Source: Haemaphysalis longicornis (lineage: Eukaryota > Arthropoda > Arachnida > Ixodida > Ixodidae). Taken from it: a DNA stretch of 64,000 nucleotides. Position 1 is the first letter of the stretch, and every line of letters starts with the position of its first letter. Under the pieces are notes generated by a model. The model was not told where the DNA came from. It saw nothing but the letters and a program-made list of their open reading frames with translations, and made no database searches. Both the position numbers and the translations under genes were made by a program. The DNA lies in contig CM023449.1 of the NCBI GenBank assembly GCA_013339765.2, forward strand, positions 103,332,417-103,396,416, read 5' to 3'. Shown piece after piece: positions 1 to 11,431 of this stretch.

Positions 1-510
1 GCAACGAAATAAGGTATTTCCAATGTTTTTATTGGGGACCAACTACATACGGATATAAAATAGCGAAGCTTGACGACTATATGAAGAAATTCGAAAGTGC
101 TCTAGGAACGACACGTTTTTTGTGAAAACGATCAACCAAATCCTAAACAAAGAATGATTCGATGAAACAGGAACACTTTCAAAGAAATTAACTGTTGGAC
201 GTAGATGTTGCAGACACTTTTAATGCTCACTTCATTGCCGTTGGACCTGCCGCAGAAGGCCTACCATAAATACCGTGTGAACAATTAACAAAAGCTGTCC
301 CTCCAAAGTGTTTGTGCACGCACCTGACCTGTATGATTGGAAACTATAACATTACCGCTAAGAATGGTGGCTCATTAGGTGCTGATTGTGTTAAATCCAA
401 AGCGCTTCAAACTGTTAGTGAGATGTTATGTTCTCCCCTGAACATGTTCGTAATCGATGTGAAAGGTAATCTCTGCACTCTGAGTACCCCGCCGTGTTGG
501 CTAATCCACG
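1..510 (+). pseudogene. LINE reverse transcriptase fragment, cut by window start
   Basis: Decayed coding sequence of a non-LTR retrotransposon reverse transcriptase, entering from the left edge. Around 204-270 one frame reads DVADTFNAHFIAVGPAA, the typical segment just before the RT fingers in CR1/L2-like and Jockey-like LINEs (xxFNxxFxxVG). Around 360-480 another frame gives a GADCVKSKAL stretch that fits the next RT block (PGxDGIxxKxLK). Stops and frame changes separate the two. The endonuclease would lie upstream of the window and the catalytic palm is missing. It ends near 510, where satellite-like sequence starts. Subfamily is uncertain; the match is from motif memory only. Confidence 0.55.
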
Positions 511-870
511 TGACTTACCTCTAGCAATTTTTCCCCTTTAAAACTTTTAAGACAGCAGGAACGATACACTTGTGATAAGGATGGCGGCCTAATACTTTTA
601 AAAGAGAAACTTTGGAGTTTATTGCTATGTAAGTGAACGCCCTGCGCACCTCGATTGGATGTGTTTATTACTTGCATTGAACACAAAACTTTCTTGCAAA
701 TTGTCACAACTTTGCCTAGCGGTGTTTTCTTCTCCGGGTATATTATTTACGGTCATTCTAGCCCTTTTTGAGCAAACTCTGAACAAACATTCGTAAGAAG
801 GCAGCGTAATATTTCTTATAGGTTAAGAAATTTTATTTGATTTCCAGGTTGAAGATCGGACTGTCACCTC
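511..870. repeat. 430-bp satellite, diverged piece
   Basis: AT-rich sequence with landmarks of the satellite that recurs to 20.5 kb: GAGTTTATTGCTATGTA near 605, a GTGTTTATT block near 660, and CATTCGTAAGAAG near 790. No coding potential seen. Confidence 0.5.
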
Positions 871-1190
871 GGTTTACAGGAGTTTATTGTCACACCACGA
901 CTGTCCATGGTACAGCATGAAGGACCGGATGACGAGCTAAAATGAAATCACCAAGGCCTTCCACTTGGCCTGACAGACCATCCCTTCGCGCAGCGACATG
1001 ATGGACAGGTCACCGGCGGTCGCACTCAGGAAACTTTAGACGCGCACGTACCCTATCTCCGCACACTATCACAGAATATATCGGGGATTGTTCACAACCA
1101 ACACATGTAAGGTATGTCGCAAAGAAGTAGCCACCTTAACCCACATGCTCTCGGATTGTACCAAGGATCGGCACGGTGCTAATTCAAGAA
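871..1190 (+). pseudogene. LINE 3' terminal fragment with C-terminal zinc knuckle
   Basis: GC-richer island inside the satellite. Near 1020-1160 one frame reads ALRKL, a stop, then TRTYPISAHYHRIYRG and TCKVCRKEVATLTHMLSDC, a CxxC...HxxxxC knuckle. This is the usual C-terminus of RNase H-bearing LINEs (I/Jockey-like), where an LRRLQTxTxxNP-type block precedes the knuckle. Nothing of the RT is left. I could not find flanking duplications. It is a short degenerate relic with no function expected. Confidence 0.5.
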
Positions 1191-3122
1191 CCAAGAATGC
1201 AACAGGAAGCTTTGGTTGAAATGTGTTTCATTGATTTTGGTACACTGCAAATGCTTTTTGTCTGAAGTGGTGGCCTTGCAGTAGCGTTCTTTTTTTCTCA
1301 TTACGTTTTTATAATAACTCTATTTTGTTTGCGGATATTCGTAAGAAAGATACACCATATAGTTTTCTTGGGCACCAACCGCTTATTCCATTGCTATGTA
1401 CAAGAAGGGGATGCGTTGTCTCGGTCTACAGTGTTTTTATTCGCATACATTTCGACTCCTTTTCTTTTTTTCTTAACAACCATCCTTAAGCGCTTGGTAC
1501 TCCCGAATTTTCGCTATATTCGAAGAGGCTTCTTTTAGCTAGCGGCCAGTAGACACTTCGCTTCCAAGAAAAAGAAGGACGTGGAATCTTCGCCTTAGTA
1601 GACATTTTCAGTTTATTGCTAGGTAGTCCAAAAAGCGAAGTGTCTTCAGTTGACACGTATTTTATTGTTTGTCGTACAATACCCATGCTTGTGGCCTATC
1701 CTAATGACCTTGCTATCGCACTGTTTTTCTCGCTAAAGATTTGTTATAACAGTCATTATTTCCCTCTCAATCCAGTTTATACGAACATTCGCTACAAAGA
1801 TTCACCCTATTGTTTTGCTTATACAGGAAAAGTTGAGTGTATTTCAAGAAAGAAGAACAAACGGCGTTACCAGGGTCTACAGTGTTTATATTTCTATACT
1901 TGTAAAAATTCTTCTTTCTCGTCGCAACCATCATTAAGCGCTGTTCGCCGACACTGTTTTTAGTGCGTTCTGCTCATCAAGTGATGCAAGGTTCAGGGAA
2001 GAAGGAGGCAAGCGTAACAACCTTGCATTGATAGCAACGGGGAGTTAATTGCTAGGTAGAACAACACGCGATATCGTTTCGAAAGACATGTGTTTTATTG
2101 ATTGCCATGTGATAGGAGCCCTTTTGTCCTCTCTTGTCGGCCTTGCTGTAGCGTGCTTCTTCGTTGCTATGTTCGTGTAATAGCTCTTTTCTTTCCATCT
2201 AGAGCGAATGTTTACTAACTTTCGTGAGAAAGATACAAGCTACAGTTCTTTCTCAGACAGGAACGGTTGAGTTTTTTTCTACGGACAACTACCGACATCA
2301 TGCCCTTGGTAGACGGAGTTTATTATTATCATACATATCAAATCGTTTCCGTTTGTCCTTGCAGCCCCCTTTCTGTGCGATGTGCGCTCAGTATATTTTT
2401 TGGGAACGAGCTATGAAGATACGCTCGTAAGAAGGTCGAGGGGCTAGTATTTTTTCACCAAAAAACAAGAAGGTAGTGCTGGATAGAAAAAGATAAGACC
2501 TCGCTTCCACTTATATGTTTCATTGATAGTCCTACAATAGGATTTCTTGTGCCCATTCGTAGCGCCCTTGCTATAGAGTCATTTTCCCTGTTTGGGTTTT
2601 TACATTGACTGTCTTTCTTTCCTTCTATTAGGAGTTGCTACGAAGATTGGTAAGAAAGCTGCACCCTATACATTTGCTCTGAAAGGAAAGGTGATTTGTT
2701 TACCAGTGAGAAGTACGGGCTACGTAACCTTGGTCAACAGAGTTGGTTATTGTTCGATATCGCAAACCAAATTCGTTTCTCCTTGCAGCCATCCTTGCAC
2801 TCCTTGCCCACACCATTTGTTTATACTACTTAGTTTTTCTATTAACTTAGAAACACTCAGAGGGAGGAAGCATGCGTAATATTTTTTGCCATGAAAGCAA
2901 CAGGTCAGCATATTGCTAGATAGAAGAAGGCGCAACGTTCTTTCAGTTGGCATCTTTCTTTGATCATCATACAATACGAATTCTTTTGACCATGCCCGGC
3001 GGCCTATCTGTACTCTGCTTTTTCTTTGCTAGGTTTGTATGATAATGGCGAATGTTTACGGACGTTCCTGAATAGCGAAGGTTTCTGGATTTTCGCAAGA
3101 GAGATGCTCCCTGTAGATTTGC
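1191..3122. repeat. 430-bp satellite array, first block
   Basis: Diverged tandem repeats. The marker block (TTTATTG..TGTC.TACAATA..AATTC then GGCC) recurs at about 1662, 2090, 2515 and 2955, so the period is about 430 bp. Each period holds two related halves that share GAGTTTATTGCTAGG, CATTCGTAAGAA and GTTGAC motifs, so the unit is a dimer of about 215-bp halves. Copies differ by many substitutions and indels. Short open frames here are chance. The block ends in a SINE target site (3111-3122). Confidence 0.7.
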
Positions 3123-3367
3123 ACCCGCCGCGGTGGCTCAGTGGCTAAGGCGTTGCGCTGCTGAGCACGAGGTCGCGGGTTCGATTCCCGGCCGCGGCGG
3201 TCGCTTTTCTGATGGAGGCGAAAAGCAAAAATGCCCGTGTGTACGAGATTTCGGCGCACGTTAAAGATCCCCAGGTGGTCAAAATTAACCCGGAGCCCTC
3301 CACTACGGCGCGCCTCATCGCCTGCGTTGCGTCGGCGCGTTAAACCCTGCAATCAATCAAATCAAAC
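3123..3367 (+). mobile_element. tRNA-derived SINE (tick Ruka-like)
   Basis: The tRNA-like head CCGCGGTGGCTCAGTGGC is followed by a B-box, then a body with CCAGGTGGTC and GGAGCCCTCCACTACGGCG, and ends in an (AATC)n-like tail. Direct repeats of 12 bp with one mismatch flank it (3111-3122 and 3368-3379, core TAGATTTGC), showing retrotransposition into the satellite. The head and body resemble the tRNA-derived SINE known from ticks as Ruka; that name is from memory. SINEs of this kind are transcribed by RNA polymerase III and moved by a partner LINE. A second copy with the same tail type lies at 27431-27687 on the other strand. Confidence 0.85.
3134..3188 (+). promoter_or_regulatory. Internal RNA polymerase III promoter (A box and B box) of SINE
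   Basis: A-box-like TGGCTCAGTGG at 3134-3144 and B-box GGTTCGATTCC at 3178-3188, with the spacing seen in tRNA genes. They match the canonical TRGCNNAGYGG and GGTTCGANTCC elements. Confidence 0.8.
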
Positions 3368-3401
3368 CTATAGATTTGCTCAGAGGAAAACCCTTGAGTT
3401 T

Positions 3402-3672
3402 GCCCCGCACGGGGCACCTTGAGCCTTCTTGGTGACGGTACTGGCGATACCGCGGACCCCCAGCCCCCAAACATAAGCAGGATCCAACCGTGGCGATGTG
3501 TTTATAGGTGGAGGGTTAGAAACCAGGAACGGTGGCCGTCGGAGCCCAGGTCAAGCTCCGGCGGATGGGCTCCCTGTCTTTTCACCAGGCAGGGAGCTCC
3601 GGGACCTCTTTGACCATCAGGGTAAAGTCAAAGAAGAAAGTACCCCCGTCCCCTGTTTCTATACTATGATAT
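3402..3672 (+). other. 5' UTR of LINE copy 1 (probable internal promoter region)
   Basis: Sequence between the 5' TSD and the ORF1 ATG. It aligns by eye with 21091-21337 of copy 2 (shared CTTGGTGACG, GGGAGCTCC and AGAAAGTACC blocks), which supports both as the true 5' end. Full-length LINEs of this type usually carry an internal RNA polymerase II promoter here; no specific element can be named. Confidence 0.7.
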
Positions 3673-5034
3673 ATGGCATTTTCTAAACCCCCTCCCAGAC
3701 GTGATCGGCCCACGAAAAGGGGCCGCACCGAAGTTTCATTCCCACTTCTGTCAGCAACTGTCTCTTCAATAAACGGGAATAACTATTCTCGTTTTCTTGT
3801 GATCGAATCAGCTGACCCAACGAGACCCGTCGCTTCACTGTCGGTATTCCCTGTCTCGAAATTTCTGCAAAGCACATTAGGCACTGAAAAACAATCCCGC
3901 ACACTTCTTGCCCAAACTCGCATCCATGATCTGAACATCAGGATCATGCCCCACCGGAGCCTGAACAGCTCCCAGGGTGTGATTTCAGAGTCGGATCTCC
4001 TTACAGAAAGAGATTCCGACCTTCTTGAAGGGTTAAAGGACCAGGGCATCACAGCCGTACGCCGCATCACGATGCGCAGGGACGATAAGATAATCCCCAC
4101 CAAGCACATTATCCTGACCTTCGACCGATCGACACTTCCGCAATACATAAATGCAGGCTACATCCGATGCTCTATTCGCCCGTACATACCGAACCCGCGC
4201 CGCTGCTTTAAGTGCCAGCGGTTCGGGCACAGCACAACCTCTTGCCGCGGCAAAACAACCTGTGCGAAATGTGCAGTGCAGGACCACCCCACCGACAATT
4301 GCAATTCTGATAACCTCACTTGCTTAAACTGCGGGGGCCCACATGCGGCCTACTCCAGGAAGTGCAAAAAATTTCATCTTGAAAAGAAAATAATCAACGT
4401 GAAAGTGACAGAGAACATCACCTACCCAGAGGCGCGGAAGAGGGTCACCTTTTTCCCTCTGGGGAGGTACGCCGAATCAGCTCGCCGGGGGGCAGAGCGG
4501 CGTCTGGTTTCGGCAGGGACCCAGTACCACGAGTTGGACTCTGTCCCGACCCCGCCCCCCCCTGGGTCGCCTCAGGCAGACCAACCCACCTCCGGACCGC
4601 TCGCTGAGCAAGCAGCGGCTGTGGGGGCAACCACGTCTGCTGGGAGCGATGCTGCATCCTCCACTTCCGCTCCAGCGTCCTGAACCACAAGCGAGGGCAC
4701 AGACGAGATGGAGACGGAGGAACTAGCGGCAGCTCCCACCCCCACCGCACCGTCTGCGCCATCCGAGGCATTCCTTATACCCTCGGTGGTTGAGGGTCAG
4801 TCAAAGCGTGCCCAAAAGGGTGCGCGGTCTAAGGAGCCTGATCAGTCAGGCACTCCGGGGACATCAGACGACGAAACGGATGTCGGACCGCTCTTGTCTG
4901 CGGTGCACCGCAAGGAACGTGTCCCGACGCCAAAGCCTCCCGACAAGCCCAAAAAGACGAGAGTCACAGCCCCCAAAAGACGACACAAAAACATACACAC
5001 TCCAGTAGCTCTCACAATAAATAATGGGAAGTGA
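3673..5034 (+). pseudogene. LINE ORF1: gag-like nucleic-acid-binding protein, one nonsense codon
   Basis: One frame of about 453 codons from ATG 3673 to TGA 5032-5034, broken only by an in-frame TGA at 4681-4683. Copy 2 has its ATG at the corresponding place, which supports the start. The product would coat the LINE RNA and form the ribonucleoprotein. Three zinc knuckles lie at about residues 178-231: CFKCQRFGHSTTSC, CAKCAVQDHPTDNC and CLNCGGPHAAYSRKC. The part after the nonsense codon is low-complexity, rich in Pro, Ala, Ser and Thr and then Lys/Arg. The TGA could come from a CGA codon by CpG decay. The C-terminal end overlaps the ORF2 start by 11 bases. Confidence 0.85.
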
Positions 5035-8000
5035 AAACATAATTCAATAGAACTGTAAAGGCCTCCTTAAAAATCTTGACGATGTGTACGAAATACTGCA
5101 CTCCAATCAGCCAAGTGTCATGTGTATACAAGAAATACACCTAAATTCCAAACATACAAACTTTTTGAATAGTTACCAGGTATTTAGGAAGGACAGGGAT
5201 GGTGGTGGTACATCTTCCGGGGGTGTGGCCATCATTGCCCGAAAGTCCTTGGCGTGTCATTCTATCCTGTTACAGAGCGTCCTTGAGGCTGTTGCCATTC
5301 GTACCATAATTTTCAATAGGCTAATAACTCTAAGCTCAGTTTACATCCCTCCTGATTTCCAGCTCTTGAGCTCGGATTTCGAGGGCCTTGTGGATCAGCT
5401 ACCCACACTTTTCATTCTTTTAGGTAACCTCAACGCACATAACTCTCTTTGGGGCTCTGCTCGCACAGATGCCCGACGTCGCCTTATCGAAAAATATCTA
5501 ACATATTCGGGAGCATGCCTATTCAATACAAACAAGCCTACATACCATAATATAGGACACAACACTTATTCACACCTCGATTTGGCGATTGGCTCTACAG
5601 TACTCTTTCCAACTCTAGAATGGGACGTTGGCACTAACCCATATAGTAGTGACCAATTCCCAACCACATTAACATACTTAGGTAAAGGCCCGAACAGTTC
5701 ACCTTCCCATAACAGGTTCAATGAAGATAGAGCGAACTGGAGTACATTTACAGAAACATCTAAACTACACCACACATACATTGAACACCTACACGTTGAA
5801 GAAGCTTCTCAACTCCTCACGGCGCACATCCGCGACGCCGCCGAGAAGTCCATTCCCCACGTCTATGGTGCCCCGCGCAATCAGAGGAGGCCGTGGTGGA
5901 ATGAGGACTGTAGGCGCACGCGAGAGGCCCAGAACAAGGCGTGAGGTATCCTCCGTCGGTACCCCACGTCGGGTAATCTTTTGTTGTTCAAACGGGCCCA
6001 GGCGGTTGGAAAACGTGTGCGCCGTGAGACAAAACGAGAGAGTTGGCGCACTTTCCTTACATCCATTAACGCATACACAGATGCACACAAGGTATGGACA
6101 AAAATACGGAAACTTAAAGGACAACATACGCATATGCTGCCCCTGGTCAGAACAACAGGGGACACACTCGATGACCAGGCTAACGCACTTGCACTACTCT
6201 TCCAACAGGTTTCCAGCTCTGCACACTACACAGACACTTTCCTGAAACATAAAAATACTTCTGAAAAAAAGTCCCTACATTGTAATAACAGGTCAAAATC
6301 TTGTTATAATTCTGAATTTACACTGTATGAGTTGAGGGCTGCCGTGAGCACATGTAAACCTTCAGCTCCAGGCGCAGATCAGATTACATACACCATGACA
6401 CAACACCTACACCCAGATACACTTGAAACACTCCTACACCTATACAATAACATATGGCTTTCGGGGCACATCCCAAAATCTTGGAAGGAGGCTATTGTAG
6501 TGGCGTTTCTGAAGGAGGGTAAAGACCCTTCTTCTCCTGCCAGTTATAGACCTATCGCCCTCACAAGCTGCCTGGGCAAGCTTCCCGAGAAGATGATCAA
6601 CAGGAGACTCGTGTACTTTCTTGAGTACAATGGTCTTCTCGAGAGCTGCCAGGCGGGCTTCAGGGCGGGGCGGTCAACAAATGAGCAACTAGTAGCGCTA
6701 GAATCTTACATTAAAGATGCCTATATTCATAAGCAGTATTGCATGACCGTGTTCTTTGATATTGAAAAGGCATATGATACTACATGGCGCTATGGCATCA
6801 TTAGAGACCTCAAATCCTTTGGTATATCTGGTAACATGCTAAACACTCTGTCCAGCTACCTATCTTTACGAACATTTCGTGTCATAGTTGGTTCGGTACT
6901 CTCAAACGTTCACGTGCAGGAGAATGGCGTGCCTCAAGGTGGTGTTTTGAGCTGCACTTTGTTTATAGTCAAAATGAATTCAGTTCGGAAGGCATTGCCA
7001 CCTACAATCTCCTGTTCGATTTATGTGGACGACATACAAATATCATTTAAATCGTGTAATATGTCCATATGTGAACGACAGATCCAGCTTGGGGAAACAA
7101 GCTTGCTCGCTGGGCTGATCAAAACAGTTTTAGGATTAATCCTGGAAAGAGTACCTGCGTTGTTTTCTCAAAGAGGCGCGGTATCCAACCCGACCCTGAA
7201 ATTAAATTGAATGGTGACTTGATTCCTGTAAAAAAGGAACACAAATTTCTAGGCGTCGTATTAGACGAGAAACTAACATTCATCCCTCACATCAGACAAC
7301 TAAAACATAAATGCATCAAAGCAATAAACATACTTAAGGTCCTTTCACACCACTCCTATGGCGCGGACAAGCAACTCCTCTTACGTGTCTTCACAAGCTT
7401 GGTGGGGTCCCGTTTGGACTATGGGAGCGTGGTTTATGGGTCAGCAACAAAAACAGCGCTGAAAATGCTAGACCCAGTGCTTCACTTGGGGCTCCGCCTC
7501 GCTGTCGGCCTCTTTCCGTACAAGCCCCGTACAAAGCCTATACGTCGAGTGTGATAAATGGTCCCTTGATCATCAGCGAACATACATAGATCTTCTGTAC
7601 GCTTTTAAAATTTCGTCAATAACCGACCATCTTTTAAAACCATTTATTTGTGATGCACCCATGTCCCAACTTCTTCTTAATCGTCCATCTATCTCTGCTC
7701 CGTTCTCACATAGGGTGAGACAGGAAGTGTCAGAATTATCTGTCACCATTTCAGACACCTACAAATCAACCCTTTCCGACTTTTTACCACCGTGGCAGCT
7801 TGGCCCCGTGTCATGCGATTTGTCGTTTGCAGCGATTGATAAAAAACGAGTACCCACAAATGTAATTCTTCAGCACTTCATGTTACTTCAAGAGAAATAC
7901 AAGTGTGCAGAAGTTTTTAGCGACGCGTCAAAAACAGCCCGTATGGTGTCGTGTGCTGCGCACGGACCTGATTTTACGGTATCTAACACCCTAAACTCGA

Positions 8001-8761
8001 AAAGCAGCATTTTTACGGCTGAAGCCTATGGCATATTTCTGGTTTTAAAGCACATAGTTCATCATAAAATTCCCAAGTATATCATCTTCACAGATTCCTT
8101 GAGTGTAGTACGTGCATTGTCATCTAAGCAGCTTTGTAAAAACCACGTTATTCATTTAGATTACAAAACCATTATGTCAGCATATGCATTAGGTCTTGAA
8201 GTGACCGTATGCTGGGTGCCAGGTCACTCGGGGATCACCGGAAACGAGAAAGCAGACCAAATGGCCACTGCTGCTGCACTTGCAAACACAGTGGACATAA
8301 CAACAATACCGTACACTGACCTTAAGTCACACATTAAACAACACCTTCGCAATATACGGCAAGCACACTGGAATGAACAGGCAGACAACAAACTACACGT
8401 TATAAAGACACTCCTGGGAGCATACACCACTGACACACACAACAGGCACAATGAAGTTACCCTGGCTCTATTACGGATAGGCCATACGCATGCAACACAC
8501 TCATACCTGCTCACGGGATCTCCAAGACCCTTGTGTAGCAGGTGTGGAGACGGCCTATCCGTGATCCATGTGCTACTTCAATGCAAAGCACTCCGCACAA
8601 CACGACAGAAACACTTCGCCGACCTCTACAGACAACACATTCCACTACACCCAGCATTGATTTTAGGGGATGACCCCATGATTCCTGTACAACGCACCTT
8701 TAGGTTCTTAGTGACATCAAGTTTTTACACCTCGTTTCCTATCACGCGTAGTTGCTTTTAA
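5024..8761 (+). pseudogene. LINE ORF2: endonuclease, reverse transcriptase and RNase H, disabled
   Basis: The ATG at 5024 is chosen because its frame runs into the endonuclease and overlaps the ORF1 stop. Two in-frame stops (TAG 5048-5050, at a usually tryptophan position, and TGA 5942-5944) and two single-base shifts (about 7090-7100 and 7500-7515) break a frame of about 1,246 codons. The endonuclease (to about 5780) has SVMCIQEIHL and HLDLAIGS, but GNLNAHN replaces the usual GDFNAHN and SDQ replaces the catalytic SDH. RT motifs: FFDIEKAYDT, GVPQGGVLSC, and YVDD at 7022-7033. RNase H from about 7900: FSDASK, TAEAYG, DSLSVV and PGHSGITGNEKAD, so all four acidic positions are present. A terminal knuckle CSRCGDGLSVIHVLLQC follows. 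It would nick the target and copy the LINE RNA; here it is inactive. Confidence 0.88.
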
Positions 8762-8954
8762 ACACGATTTCATGCCACGCACCATCACAACCTGGCCTTT
8801 TACACTAGCCATCCTCATTGTCTTTCACTGAATTCACTTTTTTTTGTTGAACGGTTTTAGCGTTTACGGTTACATCCTTCATACCTAACCACCATTTTGG
8901 CGCTCTTTGCCCTCGTTGGCCTTGCGCCATAAAACACCAAACATCATCATCATC
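8762..8954 (+). other. 3' UTR and ATC-repeat tail of LINE copy 1
   Basis: Ends in AACATCATCATCATC directly before the TSD. Copy 2 ends the same way at 29821 (AATCATCATCATCA). The block GGCGCTCTTTGCCCTCGTTGGCCTT near 8900 has the counterpart CCTGGCCCTAGTTGGCCTT in copy 2. This is the region ORF2 protein would recognise to prime reverse transcription. Confidence 0.75.
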
Positions 8955-10373
8955 AACCCTTGAGTTTATCGCAGGAACGGGCTGCGTAAGAATGTTTATA
9001 TATTCGTACATTACAAATGATTTTTCATTTTCCTCGCAAACATTAAGAAGCACTCTTTGACCTCACTATTTGTCTACATTAATCGGGATTTTTTGCGAGC
9101 GATCAAGGCACCCTCGGAAGAAGTAGGCCTGCGGAAAATGTTCCCATGAGTGAAATTCTGAGTGTATTTTCTGGTCGATGAGCGGGGACGTCGCTTCCGT
9201 TTCAATGCTTGTCGCACGATACGAGTGATCGCAACCCACGTTCGGTGGCTTGCGATAGCGTTCCTTTTACTCGCACTGATTTTTCAGCAACTGTCTTTAT
9301 TTCCTGCTATATGTATCGCGTCTATCAGTACAAAATTAATAATGACGCTTCGTATAGTTTTGCGCACACAGTAACGCTTTAGTGTTTGCTACGGAAAAGA
9401 AGGGGATGCATGATCTCGGTCGACAGAGTAATATTCTCATTCATTTAAACTCATTTTCGTGTTTCCTCGCAACCATATTTAAGCGCTCTTTGCGTTCACC
9501 ATTTGTGTAGGGAGCGATGAAGAGATCCTCGCAACAAGAAGGCGGGCGTTAAGTTTTTCGCTGCGAGACAAATGAGATTTTATTGTTGCGTACAAGAACA
9601 TAAGACGTCACTTTTTTGGCCACCCTCCACGACCATGCTATAATGTTCCTTTTTTTCTCTAGGTTTTTATAATACCTGTTCTGTGCTTCTTGCAGGGAGA
9701 GCACCGACAGACGTTCCAATGAAAAAATGCTTCCTTTTGTTCTGCCTCAACAGAAATCGTGGGACATAATGCAGGGAGAACAACCCGCCGCGTGGCATGT
9801 CTACATTGTTTTTAATTGTAATACCATCCGATATTCTTCCGTTTATCCTCCAACTCACCCTATAGCACTCTTTGTCACAATCATTTGGCTATGCTTATAT
9901 CTTTCTTGTTTTGACCGAGAAATGAATAGACACTCGTAAAAAAGAGCCAGGCGTAATAATTTTTTATGAGATAAAAGGGAGGGTTTAGAGTAGGCAGAAG
10001 AAAGTGCAAAGTCTTTTCGGAAGACATGCCTTGCATTGATTGTTATACAATACAAAATATTTGGCAGCTTTTTGCGGCTTTGTTGGAGCGTTTTGGTTAT
10101 TCGCTGGTTTATTACTGCAAGTCTCACTTTTCTTGTTTGGAAAGGGCACGCAGTCATTCGAAACGACCATGCGACCTTTAGGTCTGCTCCCACATAAATG
10201 GTGAGTGCATTGTTGGAAGTAGAATGCGCTGCGGGATGTTGCTCGATAGGGTTTTTAATTCTCATGCAATGCGAATCAGTTCCGTTTAGCTTGCAACCAT
10301 CCTATAACGCTCTTTACCCCTGCAAATTTTCGGTATTCACTCGCTTTATTGTTTTGATCGAGCGATGATGACG
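8955..10373. repeat. 430-bp satellite array, second block
   Basis: Starts with the LINE TSD copy and continues the interrupted monomer. Marker blocks occur at about 9205, 9580 and 10030. The same dimeric organisation as at 1.2-3.1 kb is visible, with copies strongly diverged. It ends in the 10-bp Penelope target site at 10364-10373. No gene seen. Confidence 0.7.
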
Positions 10374-11431
10374 TTAAATCAGCTTTGCTATAAATCAGCT
10401 TTGAATAAAAACTGCGAAAATTGCATGGAATGGAGTGTCGCCGCCCAGGTAGACTGGTTAAGGACAGCCGGGCACCCAGTTGACTCTGTTCCCTTGGCTT
10501 GTGAAAGAAATCGCCGAGGGATTAAGAAGGCTGGAAGCGTGGCGCGCGGCAGGGAAAATGGAGTGGGTTAAGTTCCTGATAAGATACCTGTCATTCCTTA
10601 CCTACGCGGTGTATCCCATCGGCTGAAGAAAGTGACTTCCAGATATGGAAGTCCGTGACGTCTTTTCAGCCCAAACAAAGTGGCTAAGATTTGCCCTGCG
10701 GTGCAAAGGTTAGCAGACAAGAAAAAAAGGACGGACGGTTGTGGGATAAGACATGGCATTCAATTTGTTGAGTGCGTTAAGGACGTTGTGTATATTATCC
10801 CTTTCATGTGGGGAAAGAAGTACATCGGTCAGACTGGGCGCTGCCTGTACGTTCGCCTTCGTGAGCATAACAGCTCATTGGAAGGGGTACCGTGTTCCCA
10901 TTTGGCCGTGCATTGCAAGAGGTGCACGGGCCGTCCGGAGTTGCCACTCACGCTCACTGATGGCAACCAAAACCACGAGGAATGAGCGTGCCATCCGAAG
11001 CTACCGAACACCATCGTTCTTGGGGAACACCGTAAGCTGGCAACAAGAGAGATAATTGAAGCATTTTACATCAAAGAAGAAGAAAAGACCTGTGTCAGCC
11101 AACCTTCTCTTTTGTTATCAGATGCCAGGTTGATTTCTTGCATAAGGGCTGATAAAGTGTATCTTGCATCGTTCGGTGTCTGAACAGGTGCGGTTTGTTT
11201 GTATGCTGTGTTATTGGGGGCTGTTCCCCGTTACTGTACAAGATTGTAGATTCTACTGTACTTTTGTGTTGGCAGTGGCTTAGATTGTGTGCATATATTT
11301 GCGTGCTTTGACGATTAAATGTTTCAGTTGTTAGTAGCGCTTCGTCCCGTAGTCTTTCTTGCGCAGGTTTTCTTTTTGCGCTGTTTCCCATTATGAACCT
11401 ATACCAACAAGCCCAACTCGCAGTTCTGCTT
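10374..11431 (+). mobile_element. 5'-truncated Penelope-like element
   Basis: A 1,058-bp insertion bounded by an exact 10-bp TSD, GATGATGACG, at 10364-10373 and 11432-11441; the satellite reads on after it. It holds the end of the RT-to-endonuclease linker (VIPYLRGVSHRLKKV near 10586-10635), a GIY-YIG endonuclease domain, and a 3' UTR ending in a TATGAACC..ACCAACAAGCCCAAC motif close to one that also occurs at the 35.46-kb foldback. The RT core is missing, so it was truncated at its 5' side on insertion, as is common for these elements. Related remains lie at 31542-33090 on the other strand. Confidence 0.85.
10566..11151 (+). pseudogene. Penelope-like GIY-YIG endonuclease domain, frameshifted
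   Basis: Decoded in pieces. The key block near 10785-10865 is VVYIIPF ... KKYIGQTGRC ... LREHNSSL: the GIY half as VYIIP, the YIG half as YIGQTGR, and the conserved arginine in VRLREH. Upstream is RLKKVTSRYG and downstream HLAVHCKRC, both usual in Penelope proteins. After about 10970 the match moves to another frame (SFLGNT, then EAFYIKEEEKTC and SLLLSD), so at least two frameshifts disable it. In an intact element this domain nicks DNA to prime reverse transcription. Confidence 0.82.

Larger units (their letters stand above)
3402..8954 (+). mobile_element. Full-length RNase H-type non-LTR retrotransposon, copy 1
   Basis: Complete 5.55-kb insertion bounded by an exact 13-bp TSD, AACCCTTGAGTTT, at 3389-3401 and 8955-8967. 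Order: 5' UTR, gag-like ORF1 with three zinc knuckles, ORF2 with AP-type endonuclease, reverse transcriptase, RNase H and a C-terminal knuckle, then a 3' UTR ending in a short ATC repeat. The presence of RNase H and the gag-type ORF1 point to the I-like group rather than Jockey proper; this is inference. It interrupts the 430-bp satellite, which resumes after the second TSD copy. A second copy (21091-29821) and a truncated one (20551-21088) lie in this window. ORF1 and ORF2 carry three nonsense codons and two frameshifts between them, so this copy cannot supply a full ORF2 protein. Confidence 0.92.

Noticed and set aside
3123..3200. Functional tRNA gene
   Set aside because: Only the A and B boxes and part of the folding are tRNA-like. 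The sequence runs into a SINE body and tail and has TSDs. The same holds for 25080-25174 and 27600-27687.
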